64,000 nucleotides of DNA from Arabidopsis thaliana. Its lineage: Eukaryota > Streptophyta > Magnoliopsida > Brassicales > Brassicaceae. The notes under the pieces were generated by a model. The model was not told the DNA's origin. It was given only the letters and a program-made list of their open reading frames with translations, and ran no database searches. Below are positions 1-12,662 of this stretch, one piece after another. Made by a program: the position numbers and the translations under genes. The stretch's first letter is position 1, and the number at the start of each line of letters is the position of its first letter. The stretch covers positions 7,316,101 to 7,380,100 of the forward strand of contig NC_003074.8 of the NCBI RefSeq assembly GCF_000001735.4. Direction: 5' to 3'.

Positions 1-2570
1 TTGACATGTTTTGGTCCATGGCCCAAATTAAGAAGTAGCCAATGGCAAAAAACCTATGGGTAGTCCAAAAAATGAGGGATAAATTATTCATCTAAATATA
101 TTTAATCATTATATGTAAACTGTGTTATACATCTACATCTCATAGTCTTTTGAATCTATTGATTAAGATCATCGATCGATTTTAATATATTACTGATTAG
201 GTTAAATGTTGTATAGTTAATATGTGTTGTTGGTTTGATTAGTATGATTTTTGATACCAATAACAGCTTTAAATCTCTGGGCAAATGAGAGTCCATTAGA
301 CAAAACATAGTATGGAAAGGATCAAATAAATGGACAAGATCGGCAATCAAGGATAAAAGTTTGTCTCCTTTAATGTCTAACGGTGAATTACAAAATGTAT
401 GTAGAGAGAGATAGAGTGATGAAGCATAGAATCAAGATGATAAACATTTTGGTTTTGTGGGGAGATTGATCGCGTTGGAAAAAGAGATGGTCGTGATCCA
501 GGACAGCACTTGCGTTGGTGGCCTCATCTCTATGTCGGCTCGGCTTCAGAAACATATTACTTGGGAACCCCAAATCTTTATTTAATTAATTGAACTAACG
601 TATAGTTAACTAATGGATTTTTACAAGAAATAGTAATAATTGACGAAAATAAATATTATGATGTTGCCATCTTGGATGTTTAATTTTTATGTTCATGTAA
701 TGTTACTTGTTTACTTCATGCATCCCTAGCTATGTGCAAATTCTTATTCTTGCCTTTAATAGGTGCTTACCATGATAAAGTGACTGAGAAATTAATAAAT
801 TTATCGTAAATTTAAATAATTTTTTTTTAAAAACAGTATAAGTTTTATAAATAAAAATAGTCTATTTGTTTGATGTTAAAAAAAAATAGTCTAGTTTAAA
901 AGATGGAATATCATCATCACTTTCTTTTTTTTCTTCCAATTATCCAAAAATAAGATTGCTCGTTTTTTTTTTCTTTTTTAAAACAATGTATTTCTTGGAT
1001 GTAAAATATACACCTGAAAGATGGCCTGGTACTTGGCTTATTTTTTGGGTATAAACAAATTATATGAGTGATTCAAAAGAATGGAAAAGACCCTTTATTG
1101 TTCACTAATTAAATTAAATATCCTTTTGCTACTTCTCCTATCTTTGTAGATGTTATACTTTTGAGTAGGAAGAAAACCCAAACTAAGTCTACAACCACTT
1201 GATTGATAAGATGGCCTCATCATTGTTGGGGTCTATAGAGTACTTTCCGGGTATACCATTTGCACATGTGAATGGCCAATGTTATAAGAAAAAATTACAG
1301 TAGTATATAATTATACATTTTTTTAAAGCTAATTTTTTTTTATAAAGTTAAGTCTATCTACGGGTTATATTTAGTACTAAAAGTTTGAATGGTGACGACG
1401 GTTGGGATGGACAAATCCTTATGATCAGTTTATGTTTGTTAATTATTTCGTAAATACTGGCGGTGCATGGTTTCTATAATTTTGGATTGTGGTTACGAAT
1501 ATTTAGTTATTAAAAAAAAAATAGTTTTATGACCAAGTAACTATGTTTTTATAAGAGTTAGAATTGAGAAAAACAAAAATTTCTTATGACATTTTGGTAT
1601 ATTTCATACAAACCAAGGTTAAGAATTTCAAATGTTGTCGTAGTAAAATGCGACATTGTAAGATCAAGGGGGTCAAAATTAGTGGGTTTTGATCAGAAAG
1701 TGCATTGGTCGCAATGTGTGAACTCGGAAAGATTGGGCCAGAAAGTCAAATAATTTAGAGAACATGTTGATTTGCTATTAATTAGTTCGTATTAGATTAT
1801 ATTAGTATAAATAAAACAGGAGATGTTCCCAAGCAAGCACGAGTGTGTGTTTGTGTGGATGGATTTTTGTATTTGAAGCTTTTTTGTAAGTTCTTAAGTG
1901 CGTTCTTTAATCTCTCTAGCGTGTCTTTTGTGTATACTTTGTTCTCTCTTCTCAAACATTTTTATCTATATATGCACCTTTGTGTTAATTTCCTTTTAAA
2001 AATGTTATTATTTATTCTTTAATGTAAAGTCTTTGGATGTGTGTTTGTATTTATGTGGATGTCTGTATGTGTTTAGTATATCTGTTCTTCCAATCTATTT
2101 GCTTTGGGATTCGCCATGATGTTATTTTTATATTTAAAACCTTTTTTTAGATTTCTAAAGTAATTATTTGAATGATTTACAGTGCAAGATGTTTTCACAT
2201 ATTATTTTGTTTTTTTTCACCATTTTCACATATTGATCATGGAAAAATCCTTTGGATACTTACTTTATCTTATGTCGTAAAATGATAAAAGAAAAATAAT
2301 TTACTCGTTTATCTATCATATTCATATGTTTATTAGTTCTCACGACGATAGAATCTAAATCATCATTAGTATAGAAAATCATATCTTGAAGACCAAAGTA
2401 TATCTACATATACATTTTTGCAGCCATTTTGTGAAATAAATCATGGAGTTGTAACTTATTTACAATGGCTGCCACTAGCTTATTCAATGCAAAAATTAAC
2501 TACAAAATCAAAGCAAATCTTATTCAAAGGAATATGCTCTTATTCTATGGCCTAATTATTTTTGCCAAAA
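1..2570. other. AT-rich intergenic DNA
   Basis: No convincing gene is visible. The stretch is strongly AT-rich, with many poly-A and poly-T runs and only short open frames that lack recognisable domains or plausible splice partners. The far left may hold the 3' flank of a gene outside the window. Confidence 0.5.
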
Positions 2571-2574
2571 TAGT

Positions 2575-3169
2575 TAAAATATTTAAAAATTAAATAATCA
2601 TTTTAAAAGAAAACTTTAAATTGATTTAAATTATAAATCTTTTAATAAAAATATTATTACAAAAATAAAAAATTAATTTCACCGAACATGATTAGATAGT
2701 AGGACTAGATGGTAGGACGTGTTTATAATATTATAATATATAAACTTTACAACAATTAAATAACCATTTGAAAGAAAACTTTTAAATTGATTTGAATTAA
2801 ATATTTTTTAAATTAAAGTATTATTAAAACAAAAATAACAAAATAATATCTAATTCTACTGAACGGAGTTAGTGGTATGACGGGTTTGGTCGATAGTATT
2901 ACGAGACGGTATACCACAAGTGAAATCCATTAGATATGTTTAATTTCACTGTGCAGGATTAGATAGTATGATGGGTTTGGATCGATAGTAATACGAAACG
3001 ATATACTACGGGTGAAATCCTACATATAACAATTAAAATCTAAATATACATTATCTTAAACACTAAACAAAACAAACAATATTAATAAAATAAATATCTA
3101 CATATATATTTTATATAACTAATTTTATCAAAAACCTAACCCCGCGGTATACCGCGGGTCAAAATCTAG
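2575..3169 (+). mobile_element. Non-autonomous Helitron-like element (3' end clear)
   Basis: The right end carries a GC-rich hairpin (CCGCGGTATACCGCGG, 3142-3157), then a short spacer and CTAG followed by T. This is the terminal layout of plant Helitrons (hairpin, CTRR, insertion before T). The body contains diverged direct repeats: 2583-2720 resembles 2757-2885, and 2889-2940 resembles 2962-3025. No helicase or Rep coding is visible, so it would depend on proteins supplied by other copies. The left end is a guess; I could not find a sure TC start. Confidence 0.5.
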
Positions 3170-3476
3170 TAACTTACATATATCTTAACCTTTTAGCAAA
3201 GAAAAAAAAAACTCACATCTATTAACTTCAAATGTTCGTTTAAACATAATCACATTTGTGAATCACGAATACATTCTTTCATGATTTCATATTGGTGATA
3301 GCCATCTTTAACCATATTTATACAAATTAATTGTAACTCGCATAGTCGCATCACGCATACATGGTCATCTTTCATAAATGGCATGGCAAAACATGAATTT
3401 TTTCATAATTTTTAAGTTTCGCCACTATTATTGTATTTTGTCACAATGTATACGAGAGAAAAGTAAAAAAAATAAA
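3170..3476. other. Intergenic, nothing recognised
   Basis: AT-rich spacer between the Helitron-like end and the tRNA-Ser gene. No open frame or repeat stands out. Confidence 0.5.
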
Positions 3477-3558
3477 CGTCGCCTGAGAGATTCGAACTCT
3501 CGCGGGAAAATCCCATGTACTTAGCAGGCACACGCCTTAACCACTCGGCCAAAGCGAC
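3477..3558 (-). tRNA. tRNA-Ser (anticodon GCU)
   Basis: Read on the minus strand, this 82-base region folds as a class II tRNA. The acceptor stem starts GTCGCTT and pairs with AGGCGAC, with discriminator G. The D arm holds GGCCGAGTGGTTAAGGC, the anticodon loop holds GCT (3523-3525), a long variable arm follows, and the T arm holds GTTCGAATC. The long variable arm and the anticodon both fit serine. No intron is seen. A T-rich stretch (read on the minus strand) follows the 3' end, fitting a Pol III terminator. Confidence 0.95.
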
Positions 3559-3639
3559 TGTTTTGATAAGGTTTCTCAGTTTAAACTTATATTCTTCAGA
3601 ATTTGTACGAGGCTGATCCAGCAAGATTATGTTAATTTA

Positions 3640-3670
3640 TGAAGGCCCAAACCCAAAAGCCCAATTTATT
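3640..3670 (+). promoter_or_regulatory. Site II-type (GGCCCA/GCCCA) promoter elements
   Basis: GGCCCAAACCC and a nearby GCCCAATTT lie about 200 bases before the RNA-binding protein start codon. Such GGCCCA/TGGGCC elements are common in promoters of plant housekeeping, ribosomal and organelle-protein genes and are bound by TCP factors. The role here is inferred from sequence only. Confidence 0.4.
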
Positions 3671-3838
3671 TTCCTTCTCGTTTTTCCTAATTGTAACGCT
3701 TTTTTCTCTCAGCAAAGATTTCAAAGGCACGATTTCGAATTCGAAGGCTCAGAGAAGAAGAAGAAGCTCCTTCGAAAGTTCCAATCGATTTGATCATCCA
3801 AATCAGGAGACACAGCAACCTACTCCGTGTAATTGATA

Positions 3839-4954
3839 ATGTTCTACAGAGGGTAAGCCCTATAATTTATCTCTGACTTGTTCTCCAATAATTTGATTTC
3901 AATAGTTTCCGCAATTAGGGTTTCTTCGTTTGTTTATGGGTTCAAATCAATCCTGAATTACCTCATTTAACACTCCTGTTTAAGTTTAATCTGTTGCGAT
4001 TTCCTTTAATTGTTCAACTTTATGGGAATTTTTGAGTTTATTGAGTAAAGTGTTGAGCTTTAGCTGAGATATGTTTGTGGTGAATGTAGATATGGAGATG
4101 GTCCTGATGGGCGTGAGATGGGACCTAAGCGTCAAAGAATGATTGATCAAGGTCCTCCAGGACCATTCTATGGACCTCATCCTAGTTCTGGCTTTATGTA
4201 TAACCCTTATGGATTTGTTGCTCCTCCTCCACCTCCTCCTTTTCCTGCGGTTCGACTCCGTGGTTTACCCTTTGATTGCGCAGAGCTTGATGTAGTAGAG
4301 TTTTTTCATGGTTTGGATGTGGTTGATGTCTTGTTTGTTCACAGGAACAATAAGGTTACTGGAGAAGCCTTTTGCGTTTTGGGTTATCCCCTTCAGGTTG
4401 ATTTTGCTCTTCAGAAGAATAGACAGAACATGGGAAGGAGATATGTAGAAGTTTTTAGGAGTACAAAACAGGAGTACTATAAGGCTATTGCTAACGAGGT
4501 TGCGGAATCTCGTGTCCATGGTATGGCTAGTGGTGGTGGTGGAGGTTTAGGTGGTGGCAATGGAAGTGGAGGTGGAGGTGGAGGTGGTGGCGGTGGAGGT
4601 CGAATAAGTGGTGGAAGTTCACCTCGCAGACACGTGCAGAGGGCTAGATCGAGTGATGATGGGAAAGAGGATATTGAACATACAGGTATCTTGAGACTTA
4701 GAGGATTACCGTTCTCAGCAGGAAAGGAAGACATACTTGACTTCTTCAAAGATTTCGAGCTGTCTGAAGACTTTGTTCATGTTACTGTTAATGGTGAAGG
4801 GAGACCCACTGGGGAAGCTTTTGTGGAGTTTAGGAATGCAGAAGATTCACGAGCTGCAATGGTTAAGGATAGGAAGACGCTTGGCAGCCGTTACATAGAA
4901 TTGTTTCCTTCATCGGTTGAGGAGTTAGAGGAGGCACTATCAAGAGGAAGATGA
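3839..4954 (+). CDS. hnRNP H/F (GRSF)-like protein with two RRMs
   Basis: Two exons, 3839-3852 and 4090-4954, give 292 residues starting MFYRGYGDG. The 237-base intron has GTAAGC and TAG ends, and the joined phase makes a GGA codon. Two quasi-RRM domains are visible at about residues 58-130 and 204-279. Each opens with RLRGLPF and holds a GEAF motif and an RY[VI]E[VL]F strand, the form typical of hnRNP H/F and GRSF1 proteins. A long glycine-rich linker (about 150-178) and a proline-rich N-terminus (about 35-55) flank them. The family binds G-rich RNA and acts in nuclear splicing and RNA processing; the target here is unknown. The locus corresponds to At3g20890 in A. thaliana from memory. Starting at 4118 would lose the first 14 residues; the spliced start is preferred because it sits in a conserved-looking leader exon. 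Confidence 0.88.
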
Positions 4955-6710
4955 TACTGATACAGCATCTCTCATGGTACTTTCATACCTCTTCTAAATG
5001 GTTTTCCTAAGATCACAATTCCGATGCATTGATGGTTCCGGTTTTGATGTATTACTATCTGGTCAGAGAACTAGTTTTATCCATTCTTTAGATTTTGTTG
5101 TGCTGTATTGGTCAAGATTTCCATGCACCTGCAACAATAGAGTCAGTTTTGATTCACTTGCTCTTGTTATCGTAAGAGCCCTTGATGGATTGTAACAGTA
5201 GGCTTTACTGAAGTTGTGGGAATAGGAATCTTGATTGATACTCTTGTCTGTGAGACATGTGGTTAAAACGTCACCGTCTCAAGGTCGTCAGAAGCCTTGA
5301 ATAGATAAATCGTTTTTGGACTCTTTGTAGTATTTGTAAACAGACTGGAGAAAACAAAAACAGTATGGAGCATTTCTCTGTATTGATGATATCTTTTGTG
5401 AGAGGCTTTGAATCGATTCACTTAACAATGATGCTTTAGACATATTTTTATATGTAGGGACAAAACCATTGGACATATATCTATCAGTAGACAGTATAAT
5501 ACAAATGGTAGAACAGTTGTTACTTGTTAGGTATTGTTTCTTTGCCTTTTTTTCATTTCTACCATCACATCTAAAACATGAAATAATTGTTAGCATTTAA
5601 TTATTCGATTCTGAAAATGCTACTATGCAAGCAGTAGAAACTTATCTCATGTCTTTGTCATTCTGTCTTCTTTGTACACATCTGAAGTGGGAGTTTGATT
5701 TTTTTGTAAAGTGAATTGTTTACGAGTTGAGCAATAACGTAGAAAGTAATTGTAAATACTAAATAATAATTTGAAAACAATTTAAATAATCTCCCCAATA
5801 TTAATGCAGTAACTAAACCAGTCATAAGAGCTATTGTTGTAACACACATGGATTAGTTTGATAACAAAATTTTGCATGAATATTTTAATTGCTAATGCTG
5901 TTTTTAAATTCGTTTAACCGTGTGAAACTAAAGACTTGCGAGAATGCCACTTGCACAGTGAATCCTATGTTTTTAGGATCCCATGACAATAACCAATCTC
6001 GTATATAAATATGTACTTTATGTGTTTTAAAATGGCTAGAATTTTTTTTGAATTCTTCGTATTAAATTCAAGACATTTTTTTAAATGACATTTTTTGATA
6101 CTTATAGTAAAAAACGTACAACCAAACCTCAACCAAAATGAGAAATAGTTAGTTGGGGGCGTACATAGAACTGTATAAGTAGTTATACTTTTATTACATT
6201 GAATTTGCATGTCAGCCCACGTGATCTCCTTCTTACATGAAAGTTTGTGTTAACTTTTTTTTATCTTATTATTTTTCTTCTTGTTTACCAATTTGTTTTT
6301 CTTTCTTATGCAGTGTTTTTAGTCTTCAAATATTTTTAATAAGTAGATATTCTTAATTATGTATGAATCATATTTGTGAGATAGAATAAAGTTTTATATG
6401 ATCATTAACTAGCATTTTAGGCTTAAGACTCTGGCCAAAACTATTTGGACGGCAGAAAACGTAGTTAATAGTAACCTCATCTACTCGAAAAGTAAAAAAC
6501 AATTTAATTAAAGAGAAATGGGGAAAAAGGTCAATTTTCTCGGTTTGTCGCTGTCGGGTCCTATGTGCATCCAAATCCATATAATTTAACCTTTTTTATC
6601 AGGCCTCAATGTGAGAGAGACTCGCTCTCTCGTCCGACACCATTTAAGTATTTGGAATTTTTTACTAGTTCCAAAAGTTACAGTCACCATGTGAATTGTG
6701 AAAGGGTCAA
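4955..6710. other. 3' UTR then intergenic DNA
   Basis: The first few hundred bases are probably the 3' UTR of the RNA-binding protein gene. Beyond about 5.4 kb the sequence is AT-rich. Several open frames of 60-100 codons occur on the minus strand, but none shows a domain, signal peptide plus mature region, or splice partner, so I call no gene. An imperfect palindrome of GAGAGA/TCTCTC units sits near 6612-6630. Confidence 0.45.
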
Positions 6711-6717
6711 GTATGTG

Positions 6718-6861
6718 CACCAGCACCACTGTTAATCTGAATATATGACATCATGTATGTTACCTTCCAAACATATCCTTGTTTTATCTGTGAACCAGTA
6801 CCACTGTTTACATGAATTTATGACATCATGTATGTTACCTTACAAAGATATCCATGTTTTA
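6718..6861. repeat. Two-copy tandem direct repeat, about 78-base unit
   Basis: The blocks 6718-6787 and 6796-6861 share long runs, including ATGACATCATGTATGTTACC and GATATCC/CATATCC-type endings, each followed by TTGTTTTAT or ATGTTTTAT. The copies differ at a handful of positions. They lie in the intergenic region upstream of the SIAMESE-related gene. Confidence 0.8.
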
Positions 6862-7695
6862 TTTTCTTGGCTAAAATTTCATAGCAGAATATAGATAGCT
6901 AGTGGCATTTTGGAGAAATTCACTTAATAATTAAGCAAGAGAACTTGGATCATGTTTGAGCCAAACATAGTAATTTAAGAGTAAAATTTGGTTCATATAG
7001 TCATTGTGAACAAACATATTCAGAATCTCATATCTAAAATGATATTGAACCTATAGTAATATATACATGATATACTACCAAATAATTTGAAATTGGAATT
7101 CCATAATGTTTTTCTCACAAGTGGCTCAACAACAACTTCACAAAATTCATTACAGTTTGAACTACAACATAAACCAACATATCTCACGCATGTTTTTCTT
7201 ATTCAACTTTTTATTATTATATACATATATAGCAAAGTTTCACTATATCTTGGATCCATTGGTACATATCTTTCTTTGATTACCACTCAGGTTTCTCTAT
7301 TCTTGTTAATTATACTTTTTAGTCCTTAAAAACGGCAAATAAAAATATATAGTGGTCAGAGTTATATGGTTACACACTTACACTTACAGGCGTTAATATT
7401 GATCCTTAAAAAGAAAACTCTTTTTACCTTTTTATAGATCAGTCCATCACTTTTTTTTTCTGTTCGACTCAGTGAAAACTTTTGGTAGTCAAAATTTAGA
7501 AACTTTAAAGTGATACTCCACTAATGTTTTGACTCGTATCTCATACTATATAGTATATATTCTAACTTAACCAATAACCAACGACTCTCGTCTTCTTCTT
7601 TTTCTCCTATCTTTCTCTCACCTAACCTCGCAAAGAAAAAACCATCTTACTTTCTTTTTTTTTCTCTGAAAAACCTCTTTTGATTAGGTTTAAAG
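6862..7695. other. Upstream region of the SIAMESE-related gene
   Basis: AT-rich DNA without a gene. The last 130 bases look like a promoter and leader: a TATAGTATATATTC stretch near 7549, then a pyrimidine-rich leader (TCTTCTTCTTTTTCTCC and similar) running up to the start codon. Confidence 0.45.
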
Positions 7696-8103
7696 ATGGC
7701 ATCAAAAAAAGCAAGAAAACCAAACCGAGCCGAAAAGAAACTCACAAGAAGCTGTTTCAAGAAACAAGTTCCTCAACACAACAACATCAACACAAGTATA
7801 ACTCTCGATCAAACATCTACATCTACTATTGTCTCTACATGTTCTTCTTCATCAACGACTTTGTCTTCTCCTCTAGACACAATCTACTCTGTTCCCTCTC
7901 CATCCCCAGCAGCGGTGCTGACGTCACCAGGCGGTTGTTGTACCCCGAAAGCCAAGAAGTCTAGGATACCGGAGATGCTGACGTGTCCACCGGCGCCGAA
8001 GAAGCAAAGGGTCTCGAAAAACTGTGTGTTACGACGGAGACAGATCGTTTTCTTTGCTCCGCCGGAGATAGAGCTCTTCTTCGTCAACGCACACGATCGA
8101 TGA
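7696..8103 (+). CDS. SIAMESE-related (SMR) CDK inhibitor
   Basis: A single exon of 135 residues. The N-terminus is basic (MASKKARKPNRAEKK), followed by a Ser/Thr-rich middle. The conserved SMR block at about residues 82-105 reads C-TPK-x-KKSRIPEML and then CPPAPKKQR, followed by the usual C-terminal RRRQIVFFAPPEIELFF. SMR proteins are plant-specific, nuclear inhibitors of cyclin-CDK complexes that push cells from mitosis into endoreduplication, often in response to stress. The lack of introns and short length are normal for the family. The locus fits At3g20898; I do not trust my memory for its SMR number, so no symbol is given. Opposite-strand and +2-frame open frames over it are by-products of codon bias. 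Confidence 0.88.
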   Translation: MASKKARKPNRAEKKLTRSCFKKQVPQHNNINTSITLDQTSTSTIVSTCSSSSTTLSSPLDTIYSVPSPSPAAVLTSPGGCCTPKAKKSRIPEMLTCPPAPKKQRVSKNCVLRRRQIVFFAPPEIELFFVNAHDR

Positions 8104-9270
8104 ACGTACTTTTAGTTAATTATTAGTATCTTTTTTTTTTTTGATATAGGATCAATACAGAAAGTAGTATTAGCAGGTGATCAAAATTCATCTCTTTGAT
8201 TTGTTAATACAATAACGAAGAGTAAATTATTATGTTTTGCGTAATGTTTTTTCTTATTTTGGTTTGTTTGTTTTTGTTATTATTTTTTTCATTATTTTGG
8301 CGCTTGTTTTTTGAGATGATTTGAATCAAGTCGGTTTGAGTTTTTGTGGTAGGGTATATCAAAAATCAACTATGATTTACACTATCAATTGATAACCCAC
8401 CCTTTTATTATTTTATATTTTCTTGCTTCACTTTTTTCTAAGTGCTATGTATTAGGTTGATGACTTTAATTTCTAGCCTACTTAGCTTCGTCAGTTATTG
8501 TAACTTTGATGTGGATTGAGTTTTTTTTTTGTTCACCTGATGTTTTGTTCTTCCTCGCTACTTTGTTCATTACCTTTGATCGTTTGTTCATATACCTCGT
8601 TCAATTGACAGTTGATAGTAAAAAATTAAGTAATCTGAACTGAAGTAGTATATCTTAGCTAGTCGTTTTTATTTAGAAGTTTTTGATCTTACACATGTAT
8701 ACGATTTTTAAAAGTAAAACTATCAGAGAGAGATTATACAATATTATTTGATTGAGAAACAGTCACCTTTTACGTGGAACTTCGTAATGAGTTTAGGTCC
8801 AATAACATTAACACCGCATAGAAACTAGCATAAATTAAGTTTACTAAGTCAATCTTCAGATACTTTATAATATAAAAATAAATTTTATATGATATGTATG
8901 TATGCACACATTTCTAATTAAATCATAGAAACCTTTCCTATATCACTAAAAATATTCGAGAAAAAGTAGTTTCTGATATGCCCATTTTTTAATTAATGGT
9001 GTATGTTAATGGGCGTTGATAATCAAATCCCACCAAGAGTACTGATTAGGTCAATTTGTTTTTCAAAATCTAGTTTCAAATATTTTAACTTAAGCTTTTT
9101 TTTTCATCTTTATATAATATCATATTTAGTAATATTAATTTTCTACATTTTCTTCCTTAATTAAAATCATATTTTAAATCCACTTCTTTTAACTTCAAAC
9201 ATTCCAATTAGTGTTCACTAACTATAGGAATATGAAGATAATGTTATAAAATTAGTGAAAGGAAAGAGAC
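8104..9270. other. 3' UTR and AT-rich intergenic DNA
   Basis: No gene recognised. The part nearest 8104 is presumably the 3' UTR of the SMR gene. The rest is AT-rich without repeats that I could pair. Confidence 0.45.
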
Positions 9271-9279
9271 GAGAAATAT

Positions 9280-9375
9280 GAGAAGAGTTAGTGGGGATGG
9301 CCGCAGTGTCGAGGCAGAGGATAACATCCGCCAAGGGAATCCAATGAAGCTACTCATGCGGCTTTTCTTATCATT
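9280..9375. other. Isolated GC-rich island, possible non-coding RNA
   Basis: Within about 2 kb of very AT-rich DNA, this 90-base block is markedly GC-richer. GGCCGCA at about 9299 can pair with TGCGGC near 9357, closing a potential hairpin, and GGCAGAGGAT can pair partly with ATCCGCC inside it. It has no long open frame. I do not recognise a known miRNA or snoRNA. Confidence 0.25.
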
Positions 9376-9376
9376 T

Positions 9377-9397
9377 TCTCTCTCTCTCTCTCTCTCT
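9377..9397. repeat. (CT)n microsatellite
   Basis: About ten uninterrupted CT units directly next to the GC-rich island and followed by a poly-T run. Confidence 0.9.
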
Positions 9398-10150
9398 TTT
9401 TTTCACAAAAATTAAAAACACATATTAATCACATCATCGATAATACAGAATTGATTATTCTTTTTTCAACAGAATAAAGAAATGATTCTTAACTATCTAT
9501 ACAAGGGTCAAAGCAATCAAAAGTGTACATGAAGAAGCTCTAGTTATACTAGAAATGTACAAAACAAAACTCAATTAAGCAAACAAGGAATTAGAAGCCA
9601 ATATGCCCAAATAATCATATTTTTTTAAAGCTAATTGATTTGCTTAAGAAAGGACAATAAATATTTTGAACAAAAAAACAAGAAATGGATAAGAAAGATT
9701 TGACAGAAAGAACAAGAAAACACTATGATTGTGATTTTAATTGATTAAACCCGTACAATAGTATCTCAATTCTATATAAAAAAAAGTTTTCAATCACATA
9801 ATTTTATAAAATTGTGATTTATGTTGAATAATTAGCCATTTCAATGATTTTCTTTAAAAAAATATTTCTATTTCTCTAGTTACATTATACTTTATCACTT
9901 TACTCTGCCTATATGTATTATTATTTTTACAATCTTTTTCATTTCTTCAGTACTACTAGCAATCATGCAAGTACTAAAGAGCTGAAAAGCTAAAAATATA
10001 TAAAACCAAATTAAAGATGTTGAAGAAAGAAAAAAAAGAGGGTAAGCTATTGGGCCTTTATAAGATAGAAGCTTTAATACCCATTATAGGCCCAGGTAAA
10101 TTAATTACACATACACTCGAATTTTAATATCTACTAAAAAAAAGTTATAT
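9398..10150. other. AT-rich intergenic DNA upstream of NF-YA9
   Basis: No gene recognised. Two site II-like motifs (TGGGCC near 10050 and AGGCCCA near 10087) suggest that the right-hand end belongs to the NF-YA9 promoter. Confidence 0.45.
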
Positions 10151-10162
10151 GTTGCCGCCGTT

Positions 10163-10179
10163 CACGTGGACAGCACGTG
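10163..10179. promoter_or_regulatory. Paired G-boxes (CACGTG) in NF-YA9 promoter
   Basis: CACGTG occurs at 10163-10168 and again at 10174-10179, 11 bases apart, so both would face the same side of the helix. The extended forms CACGTGGA and CACGTGGC match ABRE-like sites for bZIP and bHLH factors. They lie about 230 bases before the start codon. ABA or light control is an inference. Confidence 0.5.
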
Positions 10180-10394
10180 GCAGCTAAAATTCAAAACGGA
10201 ACAAAAAATACTTCTTACGACGACGATCAAATACAACAACAACAAAATAATATAATAAAATTCAATTCCATAAATATTTTTTTTTTTGTTCTTTCCTCTG
10301 ACTGGAAAAAGCTTCCTCAGATCGTTTCATCGTCCAAGCGGAAGAAGCGTCTCCTTCAATCACCGTGGACACCTCCGAGACTGTCTCCGATTGA

Positions 10395-12269
<1,875 letters not shown>

Positions 12270-12662
12270 CCTCACAAGGCGGCAATTCATTCTTGGCTTT
12301 CTCTTTGTTGGCTTATTCGGTAGCAGCCATGAAAGAGTATTTTCTCTCGTTTTTTTTTCTTCTGATTTTGTACAAATACTTTTTGTAGCTTTTTGTGACT
12401 TTTTCCCTTTCAGTTTGGAATACTTCAGATGTTGCCACTTTTCTTTTTCAATTCTATCTTAACTAAACATTTCTTAGCTGGAATTGAAGTTTGGAATACA
12501 AAACTGTGATTGAGAGCTAAATTCCAGATTGTGTCAAAATGTAAAGGAGTAATGGAGTACCACAAAATCTTTCAAGACTTTCTTATAAAGAACTCACCTC
12601 GTCTTGGTCACTTAAGTTGACTTATTGTTACAATGAACTTTCGTTTCTATATTTTGGTTTTT
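12270..12662. other. Convergent 3' ends of NFYA9 and SEC62
   Basis: The space between two convergent genes. It holds the NFYA9 3' UTR with its miR169 site and probably the SEC62 3' UTR. Nothing else is seen. Confidence 0.6.
12279..12299 (+). promoter_or_regulatory. Predicted miR169 target site in NFYA9 3' UTR
   Basis: The 21 bases starting GCGGCAATTCATTC, ten bases after the stop codon, match the complement of miR169 with about four mismatches, two of them at the ends. miR169 control of NF-YA mRNAs through 3' UTR sites is well established; cleavage of this copy is inferred. Confidence 0.75.

Noticed and set aside
388-573. Minus-strand 61-codon frame near the left edge, with a hydrophobic end
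   Set aside because: No signal peptide at its start, no known domain and no splice partner. The other strand also has a short frame here, so it looks like chance.
4477-4749. Minus-strand proline-rich 90-codon frame
   Set aside because: It is the reverse complement of the glycine-rich linker of the RRM protein; GGN codons read backwards give proline.
5288-6210. Several minus-strand frames of 60-100 codons
   Set aside because: AT-rich composition, no domains and no conserved features; consistent with chance in intergenic DNA.
7884-8087. Minus-strand 67-codon frame over the SMR gene
   Set aside because: Lies wholly within the SMR coding region in antisense; no independent support.
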